Source: JAHHLP01 sp041609895 (GTDB lineage Bacteria; Bacteroidota; Rhodothermia; Rhodothermales; JABDKH01). Taken from it: a stretch of DNA of 45,951 nt. The notes below the pieces were generated by a model. The model saw only the letters and a program-made list of their open reading frames with translations, was not told the DNA's origin and ran no database searches. The position numbers and the translations under genes were made by a program. Each line of letters begins with the position of its first letter. Position 1 is the stretch's first letter. The stretch covers positions 1-45,951 of the forward strand of contig JBFIPX010000005.1 of NCBI GenBank assembly GCA_041609895.1, written 5' to 3'. This document shows, in pieces, positions 8,328-16,344 of the stretch.

Positions 8328-9374
8328 TCAACGGAAGTTTGAAGAACGGCCTGGGTTCTTGTCCAGATCGACCGGTCCGATCACAGTGTAGCCTTGCCGA
8401 TTGTCGCGCTTGCGTACCGGCCTTCGCACCCAAACCGCGTCGGTAACCAGATGTACTCCGCCAATCCAACGGTCGATACCTCGCAGCCCGATCGCATTGG
8501 TCTCCCCGCGGACGACGCGTCGACCGATCGGCAGAATCCGGAACGCCAGATCAGCGCAATCTCCAATATGGCGTCCTTCAGGAAGAGGCTCGAAGCCATC
8601 ATCCAATTGTACCAACGGATTGGGGGGTGCCGCGAGATCGAGGAGAACGCGAAAGAACGACCAGTCTCCCATGAACTCAGCCTGCTCGGCCAACGTGTGC
8701 TCCCTGAACAAGTCCTTTCCAGATGACAGATTGCTCAGGTCCAACCTTCGCAGAATGAACTCTTCCGTCATCGAAAGCCCAGTGTACTGATCAGGGAATT
8801 CGGCGATGAGGCGGCTAAAAGCCGACGTAAGGTACGGTAGGGCCCGTGACGCGGGTCCGATGGCGATCTCCGCCAGCCTTGTCGGATCCGTACTCGTAAA
8901 ACACGACCAAGCATGACCAGCTTCCGCGAACGTCTCACGCGTTATGGCCAGTCGGTGATGAAACTGACGTTCCAACTCCGCCGACGACTGGTGGGCGACA
9001 AACCTGTCATTGCACAAGATGGACACGCGTTCTGCCGCAAGCTCTCTCAGGCGCGCCAGGATCTGGATCAGTTGCAGTTGGTCGTACAGATCATGCTCGA
9101 ACCAAAGAACTATCTCGTCAAAGCGGTCACTTGATTCGATAAGTTTGTCTCGCTCGTCGAATTGGTTGGCAATCTCGTCGTGCTTGCCATACCCGCACTC
9201 TGCCAGATACTCCGCACGAATCTTTCGAAGTACTGCGTCGCCAACATTCTCGGGAACGGGGCCCTCGTACAGGACATCTCGCCAGGGTAGGACGTGTTCA
9301 TTTTCAAGATCGGTGGATTGAATTGCGCTCGCTGCGGAGTCGCCATTAGTAATGACAAGTATGGATTTGTCCAT
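8328..9374 (-). CDS. DUF1835-domain protein
   Basis: 348-residue soluble protein. The N-terminal third fits DUF1835: ILVITNGDSAASAI, then LPWRDVLYEGPVPE, then IVLWFEHDLYDQLQLIQILA. The first block forms a TNGD turn, and WRDxLxEGPxP is the family hallmark. The C-terminal half (about 200-345) is alpha-helical, with a winged-helix-like stretch near TEEFILRRLDL and a basic end. The biochemical role of this family is unknown. Its ATG immediately precedes, on the - strand, the TAA of the Asp-box protein (junction 9374/9375 without spacer), suggesting translational coupling in the macro-CotH-YCF48-DUF1835 run. Confidence 0.8.
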   Translation of the reverse strand: MDKSILVITNGDSAASAIQSTDLENEHVLPWRDVLYEGPVPENVGDAVLRKIRAEYLAECGYGKHDEIANQFDERDKLIESSDRFDEIVLWFEHDLYDQLQLIQILARLRELAAERVSILCNDRFVAHQSSAELERQFHHRLAITRETFAEAGHAWSCFTSTDPTRLAEIAIGPASRALPYLTSAFSRLIAEFPDQYTGLSMTEEFILRRLDLSNLSSGKDLFREHTLAEQAEFMGDWSFFRVLLDLAAPPNPLVQLDDGFEPLPEGRHIGDCADLAFRILPIGRRVVRGETNAIGLRGIDRWIGGVHLVTDAVWVRRPVRKRDNRQGYTVIGPVDLDKNPGRSSNFR

Positions 9375-10511
9375 TTATCGATGGTCACGAAGGAAATTCA
9401 CCCGCGTTACGCGACCGCGTGGCCCGACTGCTACGGCAGTGCCGTGGCCCACAAATTGCACGCTCCAATAGTTGCGCTTGTCTACCGAGTTCCACGTCAA
9501 GCCGCCGTCGAACGAAACATCCATACCTTTCGGACCAACGGCGATCAGCGCAACAGACTCACCGTCCTTCGTCACGGCGAGGCCATACACGTTAGGAAGC
9601 TGAGGACCGCTCGACCTTATCCAGGTCAGTCCCCCGTCGACGGTTTCAAGTAGGTTCTCGCGCGAGTCGTCGGGCAATGTAAGCGCCCCGCCGGCAGCAA
9701 AGCCACGTGTGGCTGATTTGAAGGCAAGCGTCATCAGTCCTGCGGCCTCTACACCCGAAATGAAGTCGACATCCTGAACGGTCCAATCGCGACCACGGTT
9801 GGCAGTTCGATAAATTCGCGACCCTTCCGCAGCACCGGTAGCGATCCAAGCCAGGCTATCGGCTTCGGCAACGAGACATGTCCCGCTCGCGGCAAAGCCT
9901 CCCTCCTTTCCGCGCGCAGCCGGAATGGATGCATCAGGTATCCGCCGCCAATGGGCACCGTCCATCGTCTTCATGATGGCAATTCGACCATCGCTAGCAT
10001 CGCCGATTGTCAATCCGGCTGTCGGCGACCAAAAATCAAAGCAATCGAAAAACTCGTCGGGGTCTTCGTTCTTCCATTGCAGGACCCAGGAAGCCCCTCC
10101 GTCGATGGTACGATAGATTCGCGACTTGTCGCCCGGGCCTATACTCAGGACAAAAGCGGTATCAGCGCTAACCGCGTGGACGTCACGAAATTGCAGAGAA
10201 TCCGCTGCCCCAACCGAAAATACATCCCACGATCCGCCCCCGTCAGTGGTCCGCAGTATCGTGCTCTCGGATCCACCCGCCCACCACACGTCTTCGCTGA
10301 CAATGCTCAGTCCTATCAGGTTGGCTGATATGCCAGGCGCCATGTCTTCAGTTTGGGCGCTGAGGAAGGGCGTCTTCGGCGTGATTGGGCCACAGCCAAT
10401 AAGACCCGTGACGACCAGCAGCAGGGAAACCCCTGCGAGGTCGAATCCGGAGCGCCCTGACCGCCGTTTCGCTCTGTCGTCGACCGCATCGGGGCTTTCT
10501 CGAAGGTCCAT
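9375..10511 (-). CDS. YCF48/Asp-box beta-propeller lipoprotein
   Basis: Predicted lipoprotein carrying a WD-like/BNR beta-propeller. A basic n-region leads into LAGVSLLLVVTGLIGC, with the lipobox Cys about residue 40 and a Pro-rich linker. At least five Asp-box turns (S/T-x-D-x-G-x-x-W) follow: TTDGGGSWDVF, TIDGGASWVLQW, TMDGAHWRRI, TVDGGLTWIRS and SFDGGLTWNSV. This is the architecture of YCF48/HCF136-like and related oxidoreductase-like propellers, with no catalytic residues visible. ATG 10511 follows GGTGA by five bases. A GTG three codons upstream (10518-10520) overlaps the CotH TGA as GTGA, so a coupled start at 10520 is equally possible. A surface or periplasmic role is inferred. Confidence 0.82.
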   Translation of the reverse strand: MDLRESPDAVDDRAKRRSGRSGFDLAGVSLLLVVTGLIGCGPITPKTPFLSAQTEDMAPGISANLIGLSIVSEDVWWAGGSESTILRTTDGGGSWDVFSVGAADSLQFRDVHAVSADTAFVLSIGPGDKSRIYRTIDGGASWVLQWKNEDPDEFFDCFDFWSPTAGLTIGDASDGRIAIMKTMDGAHWRRIPDASIPAARGKEGGFAASGTCLVAEADSLAWIATGAAEGSRIYRTANRGRDWTVQDVDFISGVEAAGLMTLAFKSATRGFAAGGALTLPDDSRENLLETVDGGLTWIRSSGPQLPNVYGLAVTKDGESVALIAVGPKGMDVSFDGGLTWNSVDKRNYWSVQFVGHGTAVAVGPRGRVTRVNFLRDHR

Positions 10512-10516
10512 TTTAG

Positions 10517-12196
10517 TCACCGGATAATCGTCACTGGTGCGACAGCCGATCCAGAGGCTCCCGCGACTTGAACAAAGTAGGTTCCGGGTGACAAATCAAG
10601 CCAGCTAGACCTAATGGTTAGCGTCACTGACTCCGTCGCGAAGCGGTCGTCGAGGACGGCAACCAGTCGACCCACCGCGTCAAACAGCTGTACGCTCACT
10701 CGACCCTGCCGGTCAGGAATGGAAATTGATGCGATGAACTGTTGCACGGAGGGATTTGGATAGATACGAATCAGGAAGTCCGGACCATCATATGGCGCAG
10801 GCGACCCGGCGGGGGAACGGATCAGAGGCAGGTTGTCGTCGAGCCAGGTCAGTCGGTCAGAAAGCCAGGACTTGAGGTAATCCACTTCTCGGGAGAAGCT
10901 GCCCTGTACGACGACGTTTGGCCAGATCCATGCGTCTAGAACTGGCCACCGTTGAAAATTGCGCAGGTTGGACTCTGAGAGCAGGGCGACGGTGGAATCC
11001 ACAAACGCCATGATGGTATCGGTAGCCAGTGGGCCGGCGCGTAACTCTCTCCAGCGCGTATTCATATCGTTTACGAAGACGGGGTCGTCGAGGAATCTGG
11101 TCCACCAGAACGGTGCATGAAATGGGTCTATCGAAGGCACTTCGAACAGCAAACGAAAGCCGGTCGTGGAACCACCATCGAAATAGTTCGCATTTCCGAA
11201 GGCAATGTTGTAGTCCCAGAGCGGCCCGGTCACTATTCGGCCGTCCACGCTGTCGCGATCCTTGAAGAAAAAAGTGCTGAGCCTGTAGCCGTCGACGTTG
11301 TTCGTCACCTCCGTGACCAAGATGTAGTCGATCAGTGCACGCACGTGGAACACCGCGGGATAACCAGTATCCGGATCGTCAAACTGGTCGGCCGCCATGA
11401 CATTCTCCAAACGTTCGATCACCCCCTGGATATATGCCTCCTGCTCCGGACTGATTTCTGACGGCCGAGGGTAGTGGTATTGATAGAATGGAAACCGCGT
11501 TTCGTCAGTGGGTGACGCGTACGATGAATACCATCCGCCAATTTCTGCCCCGTCGGTCTTGTCGATCTTCAGGATGTAGCCTCCCGTCAGCGCATCGCCC
11601 GACACGTCAGTCGGTTCTATGGTAGCAATATCGATCCGATCGTTGTCCCGCTTGACCCGCTCGAGCAGAACATAGACGCCCTCATAGTTGCCATTGACTA
11701 CGAGTTCTACAAATCGCCATCTGCTGGCGTAGTGTCCGGTCGAACGAGCAAGGCGGAACGCAACAACATTTCGAATCAGAGACTTATCACTGTAGGGCCC
11801 ATGCAGCACCCAATCGTTCTCAGTGGGCAGCCCCAGAAGAGGAACATTGCGGTTGCTTTCGTCGGCGTTTCGGGTTTCAAGTGCATACGATTTCTTGGGG
11901 AAGAGCGCCAACGACGAAGAGCCTCTGAACTCGATACCAACCAATCCGTCGTACGCGCTCGGAGTGTCCGTCACCGAGTTTCGCGTTCCGGGTCCGTTGT
12001 CAATCGCGCGCATCCTCGCCATTATCTTCGGCTCATCAAGAATTGCGACGCCGTCGGTGTCGACAATTATGATGGGAAGATTCGATGACTCCAGCACTAC
12101 CTGTGCGTCGGCGCGAGGTGCAAGAAGAGCACCTGCAAAGAGAGCTGCAACGACCCGTCCGCTGATTCGGCAAACCCTCTTACTATCCGCATTCAT
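10517..12196 (-). CDS. Secreted CotH-like protein kinase family protein with a T9SS sorting domain
   Basis: 559 residues from ATG 12196, preceded by a good AAGGAGAGG ribosome site about 10 bases upstream; an in-frame TTG at 12238 would lengthen it by 14 residues. The signal peptide ends about ALLAPRADA-QVV. The CotH kinase-like core shows GIEFRGSSSLALFPKKSYALE, HGPYSDKSLIRNVVAF, GGYILKIDK and the metal-binding PLWDYNIAFGNANYFDG (D-x-D/N-x3-G). The last about 85 residues (IRIYPNPSVQQ, SVQLFDAVGRLV, LDLSPGTYFVQV) are a classic T9SS type A C-terminal sorting tail. The protein is therefore likely secreted through type IX secretion and surface-attached or released. CotH proteins of this type may phosphorylate secreted partners; that activity here is inference. 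Confidence 0.9.
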   Translation of the reverse strand: MNADSKRVCRISGRVVAALFAGALLAPRADAQVVLESSNLPIIIVDTDGVAILDEPKIMARMRAIDNGPGTRNSVTDTPSAYDGLVGIEFRGSSSLALFPKKSYALETRNADESNRNVPLLGLPTENDWVLHGPYSDKSLIRNVVAFRLARSTGHYASRWRFVELVVNGNYEGVYVLLERVKRDNDRIDIATIEPTDVSGDALTGGYILKIDKTDGAEIGGWYSSYASPTDETRFPFYQYHYPRPSEISPEQEAYIQGVIERLENVMAADQFDDPDTGYPAVFHVRALIDYILVTEVTNNVDGYRLSTFFFKDRDSVDGRIVTGPLWDYNIAFGNANYFDGGSTTGFRLLFEVPSIDPFHAPFWWTRFLDDPVFVNDMNTRWRELRAGPLATDTIMAFVDSTVALLSESNLRNFQRWPVLDAWIWPNVVVQGSFSREVDYLKSWLSDRLTWLDDNLPLIRSPAGSPAPYDGPDFLIRIYPNPSVQQFIASISIPDRQGRVSVQLFDAVGRLVAVLDDRFATESVTLTIRSSWLDLSPGTYFVQVAGASGSAVAPVTIIR

Positions 12197-12238
12197 AGAC
12201 CACGCCTCTCCTTCATCCCCATCTCCGACCGGACGCAA

Positions 12239-12763
12239 CTAGCTTTCCAGCTCTGCAAGCGCGGCCTGAAACGCGTCGTATGTTGACATGTCGAAGCATA
12301 CCAATTTTACTACCAGAGGAAAGCGATGCTCCGACAAGAAGCGTTCTACTTCACGGACGGCGATTCGCGAAGCGCGATCAACAGGAAACCTGTATGCGCC
12401 ACAGCTGATTGCCGGAAAGGCGATGCTTTCCACTCGCTCGCCTAGTGCAAGTCGCAAGGACTCCCTGTAACACGAAGCAAGGAGATTCTCCTCATCTGCA
12501 CGGCCGCCCGACCAAACAGGGCCAACGGTGTGAATCACAAATCGCGCGGGCAGATTATAGCCGGCGGTAATTTTCGCCTGACCCGTTTGACAACCGCCGA
12601 GCGCGCGACATTCTTCCAGCAGTTCGGGTCCAGCTGCACGGTGGATGGCTCCATCCACCCCGCCGCCACCAAGCAGCGTCTTGTTCGCAGCATTCACGAT
12701 CGCATCGACATTCTCTCGCGTAATGTCTCCGAGAACCACTTCAATACTCTGATTCTTCCGCAT
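12239..12763 (-). CDS. Macro-domain ADP-ribose hydrolase (YmdB-like)
   Basis: Single macro domain of about 174 residues that should bind or hydrolyse O-acetyl-ADP-ribose or ADP-ribosyl groups. Signature elements: VVLGDITRENVDAIVNAANK, LLGGGGVDGAIHRAAGPELL, VIHTVGPVW and SIAFPAISCGAYRFPVDRA. The residues line up with the E. coli YmdB/TARG-like class (GDIT, NAAN, GGGGVDGAIH, the aromatic after CGAY). I chose ATG 12763 because YmdB-like proteins begin a few residues before the first strand; an upstream ATG at 12808 adds 15 unmatched residues. It is 42 bases upstream of the CotH gene in the same direction, so joint transcription is possible. Confidence 0.92.
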   Translation of the reverse strand: MRKNQSIEVVLGDITRENVDAIVNAANKTLLGGGGVDGAIHRAAGPELLEECRALGGCQTGQAKITAGYNLPARFVIHTVGPVWSGGRADEENLLASCYRESLRLALGERVESIAFPAISCGAYRFPVDRASRIAVREVERFLSEHRFPLVVKLVCFDMSTYDAFQAALAELES

Positions 12764-13017
12764 CGGAACACCACTGGATTCCTTCTGGCTTGTCAGACAC
12801 CTGTGCATCGCCGAGGCAGAGGCGCAAGGCCATCGTTACGGCCGGAAATTCTCGACGCACCCGGGGAAAGATATGATTGACGCCTGAGTCGTCCCGACCG
12901 TACTACCATCGCTGCATGTTGAGAACGGTGAACGCAGAGGCAGCTGTATTCATCTGTTTCTTTGCCCGCCCGTTCGCGGCGAGTATGCGGGCCGAGCTAA
13001 AGACCCGCCTTCAATCG

Positions 13018-13593
13018 TCAGGATTTGGCAGCTTGCCTTTCCGGAAAAGCATCGTGATTGAGAACATTCTCAATCTGCAGAACGTGTCGGCGCTGGTGCT
13101 GGACGACCATCGTCAACCCTTCTCCGACCGTCAGCCGGACCAATCCTGGAGTAGTGAACTTACCCGTGTTGAGATCTACGCCGTCCGCGGCCCGCAGCAA
13201 ATCGATCAGTTCAGCCTGCTGCTCCACAAACATGTTCATGATCTTAACGTCCTCTCCCACGTGCTTTGGCTCGAAGGGCTGAAACGCCGTCACCTTGATA
13301 CCTGCGTCGGGTGAAACGGTCCAGATGAACATCTTGGAGAGAACAGACGGTTCGTAGTCCGTTCCGGCACCCTCCTCGCTAGCTACGTCGATAGCATCTT
13401 CGAGCCTCGGATAGTACAGGTATCCGGTGCTGATCAGATGATCAAAGCAGTCGGCAACGCTCCAGACGTCAGGCTCCGAGCGCCACCGCAGCTGGCTCGG
13501 AGAGAGCTCGTCTCGCAAGCGCGTAGCAAGTCCCGCCGCCTCATTGACAAACCGTGCCAGCTCAATGAGATGGGGGTGGGTGATAGATTTCAC
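13018..13593 (-). CDS. DinB-like four-helix metal-dependent protein
   Basis: 191 residues starting with GTG (no nearby ATG gives a full domain). The sequence is a DinB/YfiT-type four-helix bundle. The putative metal-binding histidines are in DCFDHLISTGYLY and in the C-terminal VVQHQRRHVLQIENVL, where two His face one side of the last long helix. The early QLRWRSEPDVWSVADCFDHL matches the family's W-S-x-x-x-x-x-DH pattern. Members act as thiol-dependent transferases (bacillithiol or mycothiol partners) or are of unknown role; the substrate cannot be told here. The gene follows the riboflavin-kinase-like hypothetical gene after 14 bases. Confidence 0.85.
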   Translation of the reverse strand: MKSITHPHLIELARFVNEAAGLATRLRDELSPSQLRWRSEPDVWSVADCFDHLISTGYLYYPRLEDAIDVASEEGAGTDYEPSVLSKMFIWTVSPDAGIKVTAFQPFEPKHVGEDVKIMNMFVEQQAELIDLLRAADGVDLNTGKFTTPGLVRLTVGEGLTMVVQHQRRHVLQIENVLNHDAFPERQAAKS

Positions 13594-13607
13594 TGTGACC
13601 GGTGGGG

Positions 13608-14075
13608 TCAGATTATTTCCACTTCCCGCGTATTTATCTCCAGTGCAACAGGCGTTCCAGGATCGAGGCCTTCAATAAGCGGGGCCAGCACCTCAACCGT
13701 GGTATCGGACTGGAAATGCCTTTCTTTCGTTTCCGGGTGAGGAAAATATATCAGGCCTTTCACTTTTGTGCGACCGACAACGAGTCGACAAGGTGAAAAG
13801 GAGAAGTCTTCGGGCGGATGCAGATCGGTCCACTCGATTCTCCGCAACGTCCTGGCAAAGTCTGTCAAAACGAACCGAGCCGGAGAGATGTCCACGTTGA
13901 TGGTAGCGGGATGGAAGCCGGAGATATCCAGCCCGCGCCGTCGGAAGAATGGCTTTTGCATCTCGATAGAGCCGCCAGGATAAGGCGTCTTGTCTCCCTG
14001 ACCGGAGGCAACTCCATGACCTGAGATCACTTTTCCACGCACGGACTGCCAACACGCCGGCTTACTCGATCCCAT
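13608..14075 (-). CDS. Conserved-looking hypothetical protein with a CTP-dependent riboflavin-kinase-like pattern
   Basis: About 155 residues. GKVISGHGVASG near the N-terminus, then GFHPATINVDISPARF, recalls the G-x-V-x-SG-x-G and GF-P-x-GTLN motifs of DUF120 (archaeal CTP-dependent riboflavin kinase), with Ala in place of the expected Gly of PGTLN. The second half has a distinct signature, FSFSPCRLVV, then GLIYFPHPETKERHFQ, then VEVLAP, which I do not recognise from that family. I therefore call it hypothetical. The start is uncertain: ATG 14075 lies inside the last codons of the TMEM220 gene (14-base overlap), and GTG 14042 just after it is an alternative. Coupling to TMEM220 is likely. Confidence 0.65.
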   Translation of the reverse strand: MGSSKPACWQSVRGKVISGHGVASGQGDKTPYPGGSIEMQKPFFRRRGLDISGFHPATINVDISPARFVLTDFARTLRRIEWTDLHPPEDFSFSPCRLVVGRTKVKGLIYFPHPETKERHFQSDTTVEVLAPLIEGLDPGTPVALEINTREVEII

Positions 14076-14445
14076 CGATATCGTCCACGCGCGTACTTGA
14101 CTTGACGTTGAAGGCCAGCACGACCATCCACACAACGACGATGATTAGTCCGCCCGCCTCGCGTGCATACTCAATTGCGGCCGACTTCATCGAAAAGGCA
14201 CCAAGGAGTTCGCCCGGCGTCACACGACCGGCAAACCGGGGATATAACGCAACAGACCACGCAGCCGCAAAAGCGGCAAGCACCGCCGCCCACGACCAAC
14301 GAAGCCTCCCAAAGAAATACGCCGCCGAAAGGCCCGCTGCCAGCCCGTATACGGCCATCCAAAGGAGACCGTCTGGGTCGTTGTATTGCACGGCCACAGA
14401 TAGCAGGAATACGACGATCATGAAGACGTTAACGTATCGAATCAT
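14062..14445 (-). CDS. TMEM220-like small membrane protein
   Basis: 127 residues from ATG 14445, the start giving an immediate first helix (MIRYVNVFMIVVFLLSVAVQ). The family mark VQYNDPDGLLWMAVYGLAA follows: an NDPD motif at the end of helix 1 and a W-x3-Y in helix 2. There are four helices in all (about 2-19, 27-47, 51-70 and 98-117). Members are found in bacteria and animals; function is unknown. It lies 28 bases after the hydrolase gene and overlaps the following hypothetical gene by 14 bases. Confidence 0.82.
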   Translation of the reverse strand: MIRYVNVFMIVVFLLSVAVQYNDPDGLLWMAVYGLAAGLSAAYFFGRLRWSWAAVLAAFAAAWSVALYPRFAGRVTPGELLGAFSMKSAAIEYAREAGGLIIVVVWMVVLAFNVKSSTRVDDIDGIE

Positions 14446-14473
14446 ATTAGCTGACTTTGTAGAGATTACGTCG

Positions 14474-15163
14474 CTAAACGTGCCGCCGCATCCAGCTGGC
14501 GACCCGGCAGGCCACGTCCGCGAGTACTTCAATGTGATCGCGACCCGTTCTTTTTGGTACACGAAGCGAGTGGTCTCCCTGCTCCACCGCCGCTACCGTT
14601 ACGTCTGCCGTCAGACTCTCGAGTGCCTCGTTCAGGAGCTCCATGTCGGCAAGCCGGTCACGCGTCCCCTGAACAAAAAGCATCGGCACATCTACCTTCC
14701 TCAGATGATCGGCTCTTTTCGAAGAGGGCCTGCCAGGCGCGTGAAGCGGGAAGCCAAAGAAGACCAGCCCTTGAAGACCGTCAGGATTGGTATCTGCGAC
14801 TAGCGTAGACGTCATCCGGCCGCCCAGCGACTTACCGCCGGCGAAGAGCGGAAGGTCGAAGAATTCATCCTTGGCCACCGAATACGCGGCCTTCACGGTA
14901 GTCGTCAAGACCCTCGGCGTGTTCGGAGACTTGCGCCCGACCTCCATGTACGGAAACTGAAACCGGAGTGTGGCTATTCCCTCCTTTGCCAGCAACTGCG
15001 CCACTGATTGCATGAACGAATGGTTCATCCCGGCACCGGCACCGTGAGCGAAGAGATAAGCCGCGTCAGCCTCGGGCGGACTTGTCACCAACCCTGAAAC
15101 GCTGCCGATCTCATCGGATACCGAAATTCGGACCGTCCTGCTGTCGTACTCGATCCGACTCAC
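14474..15163 (-). CDS. Alpha/beta hydrolase of the Tex30/KANL3 type
   Basis: 229-residue serine hydrolase-like protein. The oxyanion/N-terminal part is AYLFAHGAGAGMNHSFM, followed by LRFQFPYMEVGRKSPN. The nucleophile elbow is GGKSLGGRMTS (Ser about residue 118), an acidic residue sits in VQGTRDRLADMELL, and the catalytic His in EQGDHSLRVP. This GGxSxGGR with HGAGAGMxHxF is characteristic of the KANL3/Tex30 group, often annotated as dienelactone-hydrolase-like; substrates are unknown. The start is a GTG (15161-15163) that overlaps the TGA of a possible 36-residue upstream ORF as GTGA. Confidence 0.85.
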   Translation of the reverse strand: MSRIEYDSRTVRISVSDEIGSVSGLVTSPPEADAAYLFAHGAGAGMNHSFMQSVAQLLAKEGIATLRFQFPYMEVGRKSPNTPRVLTTTVKAAYSVAKDEFFDLPLFAGGKSLGGRMTSTLVADTNPDGLQGLVFFGFPLHAPGRPSSKRADHLRKVDVPMLFVQGTRDRLADMELLNEALESLTADVTVAAVEQGDHSLRVPKRTGRDHIEVLADVACRVASWMRRHV

Positions 15164-15270
15164 ATCACCTTGCGAAGAGTCAGCGGAATGTCCACGAACA
15201 TCATGCTGAGGTTATACTTGTCTTCGATGACTGCGTCGTCACCGGCTACGCTTCCCGAGTTCTTTGGCAT
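15160..15270 (-). CDS. Possible 36-aa small protein upstream of the hydrolase
   Basis: A short ORF from ATG 15270 to TGA 15160-15162, in the 137-base gap between the LuxE-like and hydrolase genes. Its stop overlaps the hydrolase GTG by four bases (GTGA), the pattern of translational coupling. It begins 30 bases after the LuxE stop. The product has an acidic N-terminal half (GDDAVIEDKYN) and a hydrophobic C-terminal half (LSMMFVDIPLTLRKVM). There is no family match by eye and no clear ribosome site. It may be a leader peptide, a genuine small protein or chance. Confidence 0.3.
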   Translation of the reverse strand: MPKNSGSVAGDDAVIEDKYNLSMMFVDIPLTLRKVM

Positions 15271-15300
15271 TAGCGCTGTGGTCTGATATTGCCCGAATAG

Positions 15301-16344
15301 TCAGGACAGTAATCCTTCGACCAACATATTGCAGCCTCGCAGATCGGACCCTGTCACTCGTCCGTGCAAACGAAATCCGCCTCCAATGCGAGTGGCGACA
15401 TCCTCGGTCAGGATTGCAGAAACGCTGTACATATTCGCAAGGTCCGCAACCGCAAGGAGTCCCGGCTTGCCATCCGTAACAACGCGCAATGGATTGTCGA
15501 TCTCGCGGATCTCAAACCGCATCCAAGCCGGAGGATAGAAAACGTCATCGCCGCGGGAATAGCACTGGCTGAGCAGTTCGCACATTCCATACTCGCTCCA
15601 CACATCCTGTGTCTCGATCCCGAAGCCCTGCGCTAGCAGTCCGTGCAGCGTCAAACGGTCTATCTCTCGTCGGTGCGTCTTCATCCCGCCAGTCTCAACC
15701 ACCCTCGCACCCGCCGGCAAGGACCAGCGATGGCGTTCTGCCAGATCCAATAAACCAAAGGCTGCACCGAAGAGGATCAGTTTCGTTTCCTTTGATCTGC
15801 TGAACTCTATGGCGCCGTCGAGAAGGTGCGGGTCTTCAAGAAAGAGACCCGAATGGGCATCGCCGAACCGCTCGATCAGGCCCCTAACCATCCACACGAG
15901 TGACGACGTTTCTTCCTCCACCCCATAGGACGGCAGATGACCAACAAGCGTAAACGGTCCGTCACCAAAGACTGATCTGAAATGGGTCGTGAAGGACCTC
16001 TCGTAAACTGACACCCGTTTGACGTAATGACGACTTCGGCCCTTGCTGCCGGTACCGCTGCTGACGAAAACGGCCTCTGCATCCTCGGTGCTGCCGGCGA
16101 TCAGAGGTCGCTGCTTGAAGATGCTAATCGGGACGTAGGGCGTCTTCGTTTCGGACAGGGCCTGACAGAAGCGATCGTACGCGCGGATTTTCGATCGTTG
16201 AAAAGCAATAGTGCGCTCCAACGCGCGCTCGAAGGTGAGGCCCAACGCTCTTTGAAGGTCGGTGAATCCTTCTTCCAGGTCAGCGAGAGGTGACACCGTG
16301 TCGACCGATCGGGACTGACCTATTGCACGAACCGGATCATGCAT
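15301..16344 (-). CDS. LuxE/acyl-protein synthetase-like ligase
   Basis: 347 residues resembling the LuxE acyl-protein synthetase branch of the ANL adenylating superfamily. Visible features: an N-terminal helical region with a conserved YVPISIFKQRPL, the Ser/Thr/Gly ATP-phosphate loop VFVSSGTGSKGRSRHY, VETGGMKTHRREID, and SEYGMCELLSQCYS (the A5-like Y-G-x-x-E). A C-terminal segment DVATRIGGGFRLHGRVTGSDLRGCN follows, where Asp, Arg and Gly of the adenylation hinge sit. Chain length equals LuxE. No luxC/luxD or long-chain acyl-CoA reductase is nearby, so bioluminescence is not suggested; it more likely activates an organic acid. The start lies 25 bases inside the end of the thioredoxin-fold gene, so the two are probably coupled. 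Confidence 0.83.
   Translation of the reverse strand: MHDPVRAIGQSRSVDTVSPLADLEEGFTDLQRALGLTFERALERTIAFQRSKIRAYDRFCQALSETKTPYVPISIFKQRPLIAGSTEDAEAVFVSSGTGSKGRSRHYVKRVSVYERSFTTHFRSVFGDGPFTLVGHLPSYGVEEETSSLVWMVRGLIERFGDAHSGLFLEDPHLLDGAIEFSRSKETKLILFGAAFGLLDLAERHRWSLPAGARVVETGGMKTHRREIDRLTLHGLLAQGFGIETQDVWSEYGMCELLSQCYSRGDDVFYPPAWMRFEIREIDNPLRVVTDGKPGLLAVADLANMYSVSAILTEDVATRIGGGFRLHGRVTGSDLRGCNMLVEGLLS

Noticed and set aside
12764..13017. Gap between the DinB and macro-domain genes searched for a small gene or RNA
   Set aside because: No frame with a ribosome site or coding pattern and no stable long stem; probably promoter region only.
14102..14803. 233-codon + strand frame over TMEM220 and the hydrolase
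   Set aside because: Spans two well-supported genes on the other strand; Thr/Ser/Pro-rich antisense translation.
15301..16344. Bioluminescence (lux) interpretation of the LuxE-like gene
   Set aside because: No luxA/B/C/D homologues in the window; stand-alone LuxE-like enzymes occur in many non-luminous bacteria.
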